A stretch of DNA of 64,000 nt from Cyanobacterium aponinum PCC 10605 (lineage in GTDB: Bacteria; Cyanobacteriota; Cyanobacteriia; Cyanobacteriales; Cyanobacteriaceae), in the NCBI RefSeq assembly GCF_000317675.1, contig NC_019776.1, positions 2,728,001-2,792,000 on the forward strand, written 5' to 3'. Of this stretch, positions 28,674 through 37,752 are shown in pieces. Numbering within the stretch: position 1 is the stretch's first letter; every line of letters begins with the position of its first letter. The translations under genes were made by a program, and so were the position numbers. A model generated the notes under the pieces. The model ran no database searches, was not told where the DNA came from, and saw only the letters and a list, made by a program, of their open reading frames with translations.

Positions 28674-31073
28674 ATGTTTGTGACTATGACAAAAATTCAC
28701 CCTCACTGCGAAAACCTTGCCTCTCAAGTTAATCAGGTACTAGAATTATTACAGAAAAATCAGGAGATGCGATCGCACCTTGACACTTATCCTGTAGAAA
28801 CATCTCTGAGAAAAGCCATTTCACCCCGTTTTGAGATAGTATTTGCAGGGGCATTTAGTGCAGGAAAATCCATGTTAATCAATGCCTTATTAGAGCGTGA
28901 ATTACTCTATAGTGCAGAAGGTCACGCCACAGGTATTGAATGTTATATCGAGTATGCACCTTTGGATAAAGAAAGGGTTGTGATGACTTTTTTAAGTGAA
29001 ACGGAGATTTTACAGCAAATTATCACCATTTCTCAAAGGGTAAACATTAACCTCCAAGACGTATCTATTACCGACTCCTATATCATTGACGGCATTAAGC
29101 AAAAGTGTCAGGAAATTATTGACAAAGAAGGAGGGGTAAATAAATCGGAATTGGCAAAACAGGCAAACGCCTTAATGTTATTAGCACAGGGTTTTGAAAC
29201 CAACAAAGACAAGATTAAACCCCATGATAACGCCACCTACTCAATGGAGCAGTTTAATTTTAATAACCTCACCGAAGCCGCCAGTTATGCCAGACGAGGC
29301 AAAAATTCCGCCGTCTTAAAACGCCTTGACTATTATTGCTATCATCCCCTTTTAGAAGATGGTAACGTTTTGGTTGACTTACCCGGTATTGACGCCCCCA
29401 TCGAAAAAGATGCTAAACTCTCCCTTGATAAAATAGCTAATCCTGATACCTCTTTAGTTATCTGTGTTTTGAAACCTGCTTCGGCTGGAGATTTAACCCA
29501 AAAAGAAACAGAATTACTAGAAACAATTAAATCAAATCCCGCCATCAGAAACAGAGTTTTTTATGTCTTTAATCGCATTGATGAAACGTGGTATTCTGGA
29601 CAATTAAGACAAAGATTAGATAATTTGATTAACTCTGATTTTAGCCATACTAATCGAGTCTATAAAACCAGTGGTTTATTAGGCTTTTATGGAAGTCAAA
29701 TTAAAAACACATCAGAAGTAAATCGCTTTGGTTTAGATAGCATTTTTACTGATAGTATTAAAGGTATTGGTGGAGAAGAAGAAACCCCTCAATTTGTTAG
29801 TGAATTTAACAATTATTGTGCTAATTCAGGTAAGTTAACGGCTACTAATTTTCGAGTATCAGTCAATGGTTATGATACCCCAAATCAAAACTATGTCAGA
29901 ATTTTAAAAGAGTGGGGAATGCCTTTAATAGATAAATTAATTCAAGATAGTGGCATTATCTTTTTTAAGGAAGAAATCACCCGTTATTTAACAGAAGAAA
30001 AACGCCCTGAATTGTTTAAAAATTTAGCCGATGATTTACAACCTTTATGCTTGGCATTAAAGAAAGATTATCAAACTCAACAAAGAGAATTAGATAGTCA
30101 ACCCCAAGAAATTGAGTTGATGAAACAACAAGAATTAACTCGTTTAAATAATAAACTACAGGAAATTGGCAATGATTTTTATAGCTATCTTGATGAAGAA
30201 GTAAACCGCCTAATTAATCAAGAAAATAAACAATTTAATCAGGATTTTCAACAGTTGCAAAGTCGTTTTGTTAATCACCTTGACGAATTGTTAGACGCTT
30301 TTTCCGTCAGTGAAACCTATAGCCTAGCAGTTAAAGCTCATCCTCGTAATCAAACAGCCCCTCTAATTGCCGTTTTAGTAGAGGCTTTATACTATATCTC
30401 CAATTCCCTCGAAGATGTCTTGATTGAGGAATTGCAATATTTAGTCTTTAATTACGTCAATGACTTGGTGACGGCAGTAAGAAAACAGGGATTTTACCTC
30501 GAATTGACTCGCTTATTAAATGGCGATGCGGGAATTTATGATGAGTTATCAGCTCTCGAAAACAAGCTATATCAAGCATTAAAAGCCGTTGCAACCTCAG
30601 AATGCGATCGCTATGTCAGAGAAACACCTCAGTTTTATAGTGAAGGTACATTTTCCATTTATCAATTCCGAGAAACCTTAAAACAGACATCACAAGCCTA
30701 TGATGCTTCTTCAATGGTAGAAGCTGAACCAGCAATTCGACAACTATTAAAACTAGATTTTGAACCAAAAGTAAACACAACAATTCGGCAAGTTTTTCGA
30801 CAAACAATCAATCAAAATATCAAGACAAATTTGCTACCTTTAGCCAAACAATTAGCAGATAATATTCTGCAACAATATGACATTGCCAGAGATAATTTAC
30901 AGCAAACATTAGAACAAGAAGCCAAAGAAAAAATCGCCTATAATCAAAAATTAATGACAGAAATTCAACAAGATATTCTAGTATATAATGAAGCTATTTC
31001 TGGAATTAATAACTGCTTAGAAGCGATGAAAGTTTTTGAGAATAAACTCCCCTTAATTAACCTTCTCGACTAA
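28674..31073 (+). CDS. dynamin-like GTPase
   Basis: 799 residues. G1 is GAFSAGKSMLINALL (about residue 60), G3 is DLPGID (about 230), and G4 is NRID (about 300). The C-terminal 400 residues are largely helical coiled coil (KKDYQTQQRELDSQ..., LQQTLEQEAKEKIAYNQ), with a moderately hydrophobic patch near residue 560 (TAPLIAVLVEALYYISNSLE) that could touch membranes. Bacterial dynamin-like proteins remodel or protect membranes, and some act against phage. ATG 28674 is used; MTKIHPH at 28686 is an alternative. The KGK gene follows after 64 bp that include a palindromic repeat. Confidence 0.8.
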   Translation: MFVTMTKIHPHCENLASQVNQVLELLQKNQEMRSHLDTYPVETSLRKAISPRFEIVFAGAFSAGKSMLINALLERELLYSAEGHATGIECYIEYAPLDKERVVMTFLSETEILQQIITISQRVNINLQDVSITDSYIIDGIKQKCQEIIDKEGGVNKSELAKQANALMLLAQGFETNKDKIKPHDNATYSMEQFNFNNLTEAASYARRGKNSAVLKRLDYYCYHPLLEDGNVLVDLPGIDAPIEKDAKLSLDKIANPDTSLVICVLKPASAGDLTQKETELLETIKSNPAIRNRVFYVFNRIDETWYSGQLRQRLDNLINSDFSHTNRVYKTSGLLGFYGSQIKNTSEVNRFGLDSIFTDSIKGIGGEEETPQFVSEFNNYCANSGKLTATNFRVSVNGYDTPNQNYVRILKEWGMPLIDKLIQDSGIIFFKEEITRYLTEEKRPELFKNLADDLQPLCLALKKDYQTQQRELDSQPQEIELMKQQELTRLNNKLQEIGNDFYSYLDEEVNRLINQENKQFNQDFQQLQSRFVNHLDELLDAFSVSETYSLAVKAHPRNQTAPLIAVLVEALYYISNSLEDVLIEELQYLVFNYVNDLVTAVRKQGFYLELTRLLNGDAGIYDELSALENKLYQALKAVATSECDRYVRETPQFYSEGTFSIYQFRETLKQTSQAYDASSMVEAEPAIRQLLKLDFEPKVNTTIRQVFRQTINQNIKTNLLPLAKQLADNILQQYDIARDNLQQTLEQEAKEKIAYNQKLMTEIQQDILVYNEAISGINNCLEAMKVFENKLPLINLLD

Positions 31074-31089
31074 CAATATAAAACTATAG

Positions 31090-31106
31090 GGTGGGCATTG
31101 CCCACC
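31090..31106. repeat. palindromic repeat GGTGGGCATTGCCCACC
   Basis: Two 8-bp arms around a single central base form an inverted repeat 17 bp after the dynamin-like stop codon. This is a common type of dispersed palindrome in cyanobacterial intergenic DNA. It might act as a transcript-end hairpin. Confidence 0.7.
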
Positions 31107-31137
31107 ATTTCTAATTAAAAATTAAAGCGAAAAAACT

Positions 31138-31437
31138 ATGGATCAAAAAATAGAACATTTAGAAAAAAACGACGTAATTCAAATGAAAAAGGATAAAAGT
31201 AGATGGGTAATGAAACAGACAACTTTTACTGTAAATGATTTTATCTCAACTCTTTCTAATTGTTATATCTCAGACGCTGAAGCAAAAGAATGGTGTAACA
31301 ATGGTGTGGAAGCTGAAGTTTTAGTGCCAAGAAAACCCTGGAGAAAAGGTAAAATAAGATTATCGATCGAGTTTATTCCTGATGAATCGGAAATAGAATC
31401 ACCCCTAGATGATTTTAGACAAAAAACCAATTTATAA
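31138..31437 (+). CDS. KGK domain-containing protein
   Basis: 99 residues. The family-defining segment is present near the C-terminus (VPRKPWRKGKIRLSIEFIPDE), followed by ESPLDDFRQ, which is typical of this cyanobacterial family. The N-terminal part is LEKNDVIQM, then a helix VNDFISTLSNCY. The KGK domain has no known function and is found mostly in cyanobacteria. It lies between the dynamin-like GTPase and an HNH gene on the same strand. Confidence 0.8.
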   Translation: MDQKIEHLEKNDVIQMKKDKSRWVMKQTTFTVNDFISTLSNCYISDAEAKEWCNNGVEAEVLVPRKPWRKGKIRLSIEFIPDESEIESPLDDFRQKTNL

Positions 31438-31487
31438 GTTATGAATGGATAAAAAATAATATCTGACTATATTTTACTAAGAAATAA

Positions 31488-31739
31488 ATGAGAAATAATA
31501 TAAAAACAGAAAGAATAAACATTCCTTTATCAGTGAGAAAATATATTTATGAGAGAGATAAATTTCAGTGTCAAAGTTGTGGTAAAAAAGAAAATGAAAC
31601 TCAGTTAAATATCGATCATATAATTCCTTTAGCAAAAGGGGGAAGTAATGATTTAAGTAACTTACAAACTCTCTGCTATCAATGTAACCAAAGGAAAAAA
31701 GCAAATTTTGATCCTCGTTTTCGTCGTTATTTTACTTAA
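31488..31739 (+). CDS. small HNH endonuclease
   Basis: 83 residues. A CxxC pair (CQSCGKK), the HNH core LNIDHIIPLAKGGSNDLSNLQTL and a second CxxC (CYQCNQRKK) make a complete zinc-bound HNH fold, and almost nothing else is present. Such minimal nucleases occur as free-standing proteins, mobile elements or partners of defence ATPases. It lies 50 bp after the KGK gene on the same strand. No recognition domain is visible. Confidence 0.85.
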   Translation: MRNNIKTERINIPLSVRKYIYERDKFQCQSCGKKENETQLNIDHIIPLAKGGSNDLSNLQTLCYQCNQRKKANFDPRFRRYFT

Positions 31740-31773
31740 AATTAACCCCATTATTTCTCCAAAAATTATCACA

Positions 31774-32175
31774 TCAAGAAAACTCTTTTTGCAACTTACT
31801 AATTATTTCTTGATTAGCTGAGGGAAATTCAAATTGGCTTAATTCATGAGGTTTTACCCATAATATTTCTGCACACTCTAAAGGTTGAGGTTTTCCCTGA
31901 CAAATATGACAAAGATATACATATAGAGTCACCGTAAATTGTTCATAATCATGAGTAATCTCAGCAAAGATGCGATCGCATCTCACCACAACCCCTAACT
32001 CCTCTTTTATCTCTCGAATAATACAATCTTCTGGCGTTTCTCCCCTTTCTATTTTTCCCCCCGGAAACTCCCATAAATTCGCCATAACCCCCGTAGGTAA
32101 ACGACGATCAATTAGAATTTCCTTTTTATCATTAATAATAATGGCAACACCTATATGTTTATGAGATTTATTCAT
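31774..32175 (-). CDS. mutT: 8-oxo-dGTP diphosphatase MutT (Nudix hydrolase)
   Basis: 133 residues from ATG 32175 (MNKSHKHIGVAIII); an earlier frame start at 32232 reads through non-conserved sequence. The full Nudix box is GGKIERGETPEDCIIREIKE followed by ELG, with REIKEEL intact. MutT removes 8-oxo-dGTP from the nucleotide pool. The WEFPGGK lead-in and the short length favour MutT over ADP-sugar hydrolases. It is convergent with the HNH gene, 34 bp apart. Confidence 0.85.
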   Translation of the reverse strand: MNKSHKHIGVAIIINDKKEILIDRRLPTGVMANLWEFPGGKIERGETPEDCIIREIKEELGVVVRCDRIFAEITHDYEQFTVTLYVYLCHICQGKPQPLECAEILWVKPHELSQFEFPSANQEIISKLQKEFS

Positions 32176-32379
32176 TTTTAAACCATAAATTTTGTCAGAA
32201 AAAGAGCAACGGGCAAAGAGAGTAAAGGGCAATGGTGAATAGTTGAGAATTAAGAATTAAGAATTAAAAACCCCGAACCCCTGTACGGGCGAATGGCCAT
32301 TCGCCCCTAACTAACTCCTAACTTGTCTTCCTTGACACCTCATCCCCCCAACACCCCAATTTCCTAATCTCCTAATTAC
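32176..32379. repeat. intergenic repeats including 20-bp palindrome copy 2
   Basis: GAATTAA heptamers occur at about 32248-32268. The perfect palindrome GGGCGAATGGCCATTCGCCC lies at 32287-32306, and CTAACTAACTCCTAACT-type repeats follow. Confidence 0.8.
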
Positions 32380-33822
32380 TTATAAATCAGCAAAACCTCT
32401 TTTCTTCTTAGTTTTTTTCGCTTTTTTCTTCGGTTGATTACGATAACCCGGGCGAGGCATTCCCCCCCCCAATAAGCCACCTAAACCGCCCATGCCCGGC
32501 ATACCTCCCATACCGGGCAAACCACCGCCCATACTCATTTGTTGCATCATCGATCGCATCCTTGTAAAATCACTAACAAGACGAGAAACATCCTTTTCTT
32601 GATGGCCTGAACCCTTTGCCACCCGGCGACGACGACTAGGAGACTGAGCCAACAATTGAGGATTAGCCCTTTCCTCCTTCGTCATGGAATTAATCATTGT
32701 TTCCGTACGCTTTAATTGTACTTCTCCTTGCTCTAATGCTCCCGCTCCCAACTTATTCATCCCCGGAATCAACTTCATTACCCCGGCAAAAGACCCCATA
32801 TTCTTCAAAAGACGCATCTGTTTGAGGAAGTCATTAAAATCAAATTTTGCCTCCATCATCTTCTTCTGCATCTTCTCCACATCGGCAATATCCAACTCCT
32901 CTTGAGCTTTTTCCACCAATGTGACAATATCCCCCATATTGAGAATACGAGAAGCCATCCTATCAGGATAAAAAGGCTCTAAAGCCTCAACCTTCTCTCC
33001 AACCCCAATAAACTTAATGGGTTGCCCAGAAATAGTACGAATAGATAAAGCCGCCCCCCCACGACTATCTCCATCCATCTTCGTGAGAATAGCCCCAGTA
33101 ATACCAATCTCCTCATGAAAAGAGCGAGTAACATTAGCCGCTTCTTGCCCCGTCATGGAGTCAACCACCAATAACACTTCATCAGGATTAACAGCATCTT
33201 TCACCTGAGCTAATTCTGCCATCATTTCCTGATCAATTTGTAATCGACCCGCAGTATCAATGATAACAGTGTCAATACCTTTATTTTTTGCCTCTTCCAA
33301 ACCTTGACGGGCAATATCCACAGGATTCGCCCCAGTGCCTAATTCAAACACAGGAACAGAAATTTGCGTCCCTAAAGTAATTAACTGTTGAATAGCCGCA
33401 GGGCGATAAACGTCCGTTGCCACCATCAAACAACTACGCTTTTGTTTTTGTAGATATAAAGCTAATTTTGCCGTTGCCGTAGTTTTACCAGCACCCTGTA
33501 AACCAGCCATCAAAACCACTCTAGGAGGTTTATCAGCCTCCGCAAGAGGGGCATTACTCTCCCCCATCACCTTCACTAACTCATCATAAACAATCTTGAT
33601 GAATTGCTGTTGAGGATTAACCCCAGAAATAACTTCCGCACCCAGAGCATTTTTTTCTACCTCGGCAACAAAACTTTTGACGACTTGAAAATTAACATCT
33701 GCTTCTAATAAGGCTTTTCTAACTTCCTGTAAGGCTTCTTGTATATTAGATTGACTAATCTTGCCTTGTCCTCTTAGTTTTTTCCATGTATCTTCTAAAC
33801 GTTCTGCTAAAGCGTCAAACAT
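32380..33822 (-). CDS. ffh: signal recognition particle protein
   Basis: 480 residues. The N domain is followed by the G domain with G1 GLQGAGKTTATAKLA (about residue 107), DTAGR (about 190), and TKMDGDSRGGAALS. The Met-rich M domain ends in a GMGGMPGMGGLGG low-complexity stretch and a Lys-rich tail (KKKAKKTKKKRG). It binds 4.5S RNA and signal sequences and delivers nascent chains to FtsY. It stands alone. Its SRP RNA gene is not in this window. Confidence 0.97.
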   Translation of the reverse strand: MFDALAERLEDTWKKLRGQGKISQSNIQEALQEVRKALLEADVNFQVVKSFVAEVEKNALGAEVISGVNPQQQFIKIVYDELVKVMGESNAPLAEADKPPRVVLMAGLQGAGKTTATAKLALYLQKQKRSCLMVATDVYRPAAIQQLITLGTQISVPVFELGTGANPVDIARQGLEEAKNKGIDTVIIDTAGRLQIDQEMMAELAQVKDAVNPDEVLLVVDSMTGQEAANVTRSFHEEIGITGAILTKMDGDSRGGAALSIRTISGQPIKFIGVGEKVEALEPFYPDRMASRILNMGDIVTLVEKAQEELDIADVEKMQKKMMEAKFDFNDFLKQMRLLKNMGSFAGVMKLIPGMNKLGAGALEQGEVQLKRTETMINSMTKEERANPQLLAQSPSRRRRVAKGSGHQEKDVSRLVSDFTRMRSMMQQMSMGGGLPGMGGMPGMGGLGGLLGGGMPRPGYRNQPKKKAKKTKKKRGFADL

Positions 33823-34083
33823 AATAATCTTAATCTAAATAAATATATATAGTAATTCTATTAACGCAACCGTTATGGCACTAAACCCTTATTTTACCTT
33901 AGTTTGATATAAGAATATCGATTTGGGTCGGTTTCAGGTGGCAGGTGGCAGGTGTCAAGTGTTTTTAATTCTTAATTACTGTTACCTCGGTGCATCCTTG
34001 CCCTTCTCTCCTTTTAAGGGGAGACACAGAGGGGTTTTCTTATTGCCGACTATAACCAACAATTTTATCTTGAACTCAGGTTC
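33823..34083. repeat. intergenic region with probable AACCTGAGTTC-type element
   Basis: ACCTTAGTTTGATATAAGAA at about 33896 and its counterpart ATTTTATCTTGAACTCAGGT at 34062-34081 form imperfect inverted ends about 185 bp apart. Between them lie GGTGGCAGGTGGCAGGTGTC heptamers (about 33938-33958) and CTCCTTTTAAGGGGAG (34009-34024), a short inverted repeat. No convincing target duplication is seen. Confidence 0.5.
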
Positions 34084-34443
34084 TTACTTAAATTTCACTT
34101 TATTATTAAGCCAATTTGCCACTTTATTCGATAAATTTTTCCTCACCCACCGCCAAGCAAGAATTTTAAAAATTGGTTTGGGGGTACTTGCCATTATCTT
34201 CGCTAATTTATTTAAAGGGCGATTCTGTATTTTTTTATTAATTAAATTGATGATACCTACATCATATAAACAATCGATAATTAATTTAATGGTTGCTTCT
34301 TCTTTTAAAGTTAAATTTTCCAACAACAAATAAACATCCCTCATCCTTTGTTTTTGAAACAGTTTTTCTTCAGAAGTTAATTCAGGCAGAGGAACAATCT
34401 TAACAGTTTCTTTTTTAGTCGTTAACATTTTTGAAGAAGCCAT
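34084..34443 (-). CDS. conserved cyanobacterial hypothetical protein
   Basis: 119 residues, basic, predicted mainly helical. It has the blocks LTSEEKLFQKQRMRDVYLLL, EEATIKLIIDCLYDVGIINL and ILAWRWVRKNL. No domain is recognised and there is no signal peptide. A second ATG at 34428 (MLTTKK) is an alternative start. It lies between ffh and rpsA on the same strand but with gaps of more than 200 bp to each, so it is probably its own unit. Confidence 0.5.
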   Translation of the reverse strand: MASSKMLTTKKETVKIVPLPELTSEEKLFQKQRMRDVYLLLENLTLKEEATIKLIIDCLYDVGIINLINKKIQNRPLNKLAKIMASTPKPIFKILAWRWVRKNLSNKVANWLNNKVKFK

Positions 34444-34646
34444 AAACCATCATCATAATTTATCAGATTTTTGTCATCTTTTACAGACAATAAAAAACAA
34501 GGGATAAAAAAGTAAACCCCTTGCTTAATAATAGTTGATGATTGATAAAAAGCATTAAATTTATGCTCCAATTTACTCATAACAGTCAGCTACACTCTCA
34601 GGTAAATTTAACGAACTGAAAGTCCACTGACTGATTAGAAAGTAAT
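34444..34646. terminator. weak candidate terminator downstream of rpsA
   Basis: CAAGGG (34498-34503) and CCCTTG (34518-34523) could pair around a 14-nt AT-rich loop. This is a modest hairpin and no strong T-tract follows on the rpsA strand. Nothing else is recognised in this gap. Confidence 0.25.
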
Positions 34647-35687
34647 TTACTCTACTGCTGTAGTGGTTAATTCTTCCTCAGACTGATTTTCAATATCTGA
34701 AGTTTCAGTTGTCTCAGTTGCTGTAACCTCTTCTCCTTCTGCTACTTCTTGCACAGAATCAGAATCAACATTAGCTTCTTCAGCATCACCAGCTAATAAT
34801 TTTTCTTTATACTTCTGAGCCATTTCCTCTGCTTTCTCAAAGACTAACTCACGGTTTTTGAGCATATCACCCGGTTCGGGTTCTAACTGCTTGGTAGAGA
34901 GAGAAATACGACCTCTTTCTGCGTCTAAGTCAATAATCATCACTTTCAATTCATCATTGACATTAAAGACACTATGAGGAGTATCAATATGATCGTGAGA
35001 AATTTCGGAAATGTGTAATAAACCACTAACGCCACCAATATCGATAAACGCACCGTAAGGTTTAATACCACGTACAGAACCGATAACCACTTGTCCAACT
35101 TCTAAACCATTCATCTTGCGTTCAACTAACGCACGACGATGACTTAAAACTAGACGATTGCGCTCTTCATCCACTTCTAAGAATTTCAGGGGCAAATCTT
35201 GACCAACTAAATCTTCTTTAGTGTCTTTAGCACTGATGTGAGATCCGGGGATAAACCCTCTTAAACCCTCCACTCTCACTAATGCACCACCACGATTAGT
35301 AGCAAACACGTTAGAATAAACGGTAGCATCTTCTTCTTGTAACTGACGAACTCTTTGCCATGCACGCATATATTCTATACGACGGATAGAAAGAGTTAAT
35401 TGTCCATCTTCATTTTCGTCAGTGAGAATAAAAAATTCTCTGGTTTCGTTAGCTTGTAAGACTTCACTAGGATCATCCACACGATTGATGGAAAGTTCCT
35501 GTACAGGAATATAAGCGGCAGTTTTTGCACCTATATCAATCAAAGCACCTTTAGGCTCAATACTGAAAACAGTCCCCGGAACTACATCCCCAGGACTGAA
35601 ATGATAGTCATATTGATCTAAGAGGGCAGCAAACTCCTCATGGGTAAAGCTAACATTACTATTTAGGGTTTCTGTTTGATTGACCAT
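34647..35687 (-). CDS. rpsA: 30S ribosomal protein S1
   Basis: About 346 residues from ATG 35687 (MVNQTETLNS), which has AGAAGAA 9 nt upstream; ATG 35693 is an alternative. Three S1 RNA-binding repeats: about residues 30-100 (YDYHFSPGDVVPGTVFSIEP), 115-182 and 200-268 (GQVVIGSVRGIKPYGAFIDI). This is the short three-domain type usual in cyanobacteria and chloroplasts. The C-terminal tail is very acidic (TTETSDIENQSEEE). A 433-bp leader precedes it. Confidence 0.95.
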   Translation of the reverse strand: MVNQTETLNSNVSFTHEEFAALLDQYDYHFSPGDVVPGTVFSIEPKGALIDIGAKTAAYIPVQELSINRVDDPSEVLQANETREFFILTDENEDGQLTLSIRRIEYMRAWQRVRQLQEEDATVYSNVFATNRGGALVRVEGLRGFIPGSHISAKDTKEDLVGQDLPLKFLEVDEERNRLVLSHRRALVERKMNGLEVGQVVIGSVRGIKPYGAFIDIGGVSGLLHISEISHDHIDTPHSVFNVNDELKVMIIDLDAERGRISLSTKQLEPEPGDMLKNRELVFEKAEEMAQKYKEKLLAGDAEEANVDSDSVQEVAEGEEVTATETTETSDIENQSEEELTTTAVE

Positions 35688-36120
35688 AGGCATTTCTTCT
35701 ATTTTTTGATTTTCAATTACTATTGCGATAATTCTGATCCCTCCTCAGAAACTTAAAAAATTTCAAGTTTACAGGATTAGATAGATATAGGAATTAAATA
35801 TAAAATTTACTACTCTATCGTTTTTCAATAAGTTTTGTTTAAAGCCTTCTAGTAAAACACTAGAGGGTTAATTTAGACAAAGCCCTACTAAAAAAGTTAG
35901 GACATTCTTAGTTGCACGAGTTGTTTCATCAAAGCTAAGGCGTTTGCTTTAACTTCCTGAAAGCCTCTCTCCCTAAGCCTTTAACTCCTCTCGGAATTGG
36001 TTTGGGATTTGTCGTTCCCTACCGAATACTTATATAAAGATAAAAAATCTTTAATTAATAGTATTATTATACAGAATTTTTACTCTACACTATAATTGAG
36101 ATTTTGACAAGTGTTAATCA
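35688..36120 (-). other. long upstream region of rpsA, possible structured leader
   Basis: The gap between nrdR and rpsA (both minus strand) contains a less AT-rich island (about 35840-36030). It includes an inverted repeat CCTTCTAGTAAAACACTAGAGG (35845-35866, split here: arms CCTTCTAG and CTAGAGG). No ORF of note lies in it. It could be an untranslated leader regulating S1 or a remnant. Neither has direct support beyond composition and the hairpin. Confidence 0.35.
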
Positions 36121-36654
36121 TTATTGATTTGTTGTCTGATTCTTTTTGTTTTCATTTTCTGAAATGGGAGATTGAGGCTCAGGGTTATTTCCTGAATTTT
36201 CTGGTGAATTTTGCAATTTTTTCAGGGTTGCCACAAAATCTTCAATACTGGTAAAGTTTTCATAAACTGATGCAAATCGAATATATGCTACTTGGGAAAT
36301 TTGGCTCAGTTGTTTTAATACTAAGTTCCCAATTTGTTTACTGGTAATCTCTCTCGGAAATTGATTTTCGATTTCTGATTCTAGGTTGTCCACAATAGAG
36401 TCTAGTAATTCTGACTCAATGCCCGTTTTTTCACAAGCTCTTACTATTCCTCTAAGAACTTTAGAGCGATCGAAAGATTCTGTACTACCATCTTTTTTGA
36501 TCACTGTAATTGCTACAAATTCTATTCTTTCATAGGTTGTAAAGCGGTGATGACATTGGAGGCATTCTCTTCTACGTCTGATGCTTTGTGCCTTTTCCGT
36601 AGTTCGTGACTCTATTACTTTTGTTTGATTAAAATGACATGAAGGACATTGCAT
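36121..36654 (-). CDS. nrdR: transcriptional repressor NrdR
   Basis: 177 residues. The N-terminal zinc ribbon is CPSCHFNQTKVIESR ... RRECLQCHHRFTTYE and is followed by an ATP-cone domain (VIKKDGSTESFDRSKVLRGI). NrdR represses ribonucleotide reductase genes in response to dATP/ATP. Cyanobacterial versions carry a polar C-terminal extension, here Pro/Asn/Glu-rich (about residues 150-177). No nrd gene is nearby, so its targets are elsewhere. Confidence 0.95.
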   Translation of the reverse strand: MQCPSCHFNQTKVIESRTTEKAQSIRRRRECLQCHHRFTTYERIEFVAITVIKKDGSTESFDRSKVLRGIVRACEKTGIESELLDSIVDNLESEIENQFPREITSKQIGNLVLKQLSQISQVAYIRFASVYENFTSIEDFVATLKKLQNSPENSGNNPEPQSPISENENKKNQTTNQ

Positions 36655-37531
36655 AATTTTTAATTAGATGACAAAATCGCAATAAAATTGTTGATGATTA
36701 GCAAGGGGGTATCAAACTCATTCCCAGTAGAGAAAAATAATAATTAAAAAGTAATATTAAAAAATTTATGTATCATTTTTTATGAGTAAAAATAGAAAGT
36801 TGAGCTAAAATATCCATTAGCTTTCGGAAAAGAATATATAGTTTATTATTGTTTTTACTACTTGTTCAAGTCTCTTTGCTTCTATCTCACAGACAAAATA
36901 ATTTATTTTACCGTCACTTTATTAGATAAAAGAAAATTACGTTTTCAACACCCCTTATGGATTTTTTTACGTGAATAAATTTATCGAAACAAATAATAAA
37001 GTTAAAATATTAGTAATAACTATATTTATTGTTGTTAATTATTATTATTATTTATGTAATTGTTTTTAATTAATGAGTTAAATTTTAAAAAGATAAAGAT
37101 GAACTATTCTAGCTTAAATAACCTCAGTTCGGCTTAGGAGAATATCGGATAAGAGTAGTTTTCAGACTTGATTTTTAAAAGATAGACTTATTACTCACTC
37201 ATATTGAAAACAAGAAAATCAATTTGTCAATAAAATTTAGGAGTCATAATAAATGGCTTCTTTTGTGCTAAATAAATGCTTAATTTTCCAACTTGAGGTA
37301 TTAGCTACCGACTACTGAGTCCTTTTATCGACTATTTTGATAAAAATCTATTAACTTTAACTCCGAAATCTAAAGTCTGAACTCAGGTAGGTTGCAGTTA
37401 TTATTTTTTCAACATTTAATGAAAAAAGCCTTTCTCTTTCTACTCCATAGTCAGGAATAGATGAAAAAGACTTCTCTAAAGTTAAAAAGTTTGATTATAA
37501 GTTTGTGAAAACGTCCCATTTCACAGATGAT
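36655..37531. other. 877-bp intergenic region with element ends
   Basis: AT-rich with no gene recognised. ACCTCAGTTCGG (37121-37132) and CTGAACTCAGGT (37377-37388) are near inverted repeats 268 bp apart and have the end sequences of the AACCTGAGTTCGG element family. The left one continues into the conserved GAATATCGGATAAG. The 9-bp flanks do not match, so insertion is not proved. A 21-codon ORF near 37253 preceded by AGGAGT is too short to call. Confidence 0.5.
37505..37524 (-). terminator. possible terminator hairpin after psbT
   Basis: GTGAAA and TTTCAC arms surround an 8-nt loop, 8 bp downstream of the psbT stop codon on the minus strand. The stem is only 6 bp with no clear T-run, so the call is weak. 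Confidence 0.3.
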
Positions 37532-37627
37532 TTATTTTTGAATCTTGGGAGGTTCACGGAACGCTACTGCAAAGAATAAGACGGCGATCATCATCGCTAA
37601 CACTAAAATATAAGCTACACTTTCCAT
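37532..37627 (-). CDS. psbT: photosystem II reaction center protein T
   Basis: 31 residues: MESVAYILVLAMMIAVLFFA followed by VAFREPPKIQK. It is a single membrane helix with the conserved FREPP end that defines PsbT. It lies at the PSII dimer interface and helps stabilise and repair the QA site. It is 125 bp downstream of psbB on the same strand, the usual psbB-psbT order in cyanobacteria. Confidence 0.96.
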   Translation of the reverse strand: MESVAYILVLAMMIAVLFFAVAFREPPKIQK

Positions 37628-37752
37628 TTTTATTCCTCTATATTATCTGAATTGGACAAGATGAAAATGCACTGAGTTTACATTTAGGAGGATAAATGAC
37701 AAAGAAAATAAGATTAACTTGTCTCTATCCATCCTACTATAAAAACCAAAAA

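Noticed and set aside
37253-37318. 21-codon ORF preceded by AGGAGT
   Set aside because: Too short, no similarity to known small photosystem proteins, and inside a possible non-coding element.
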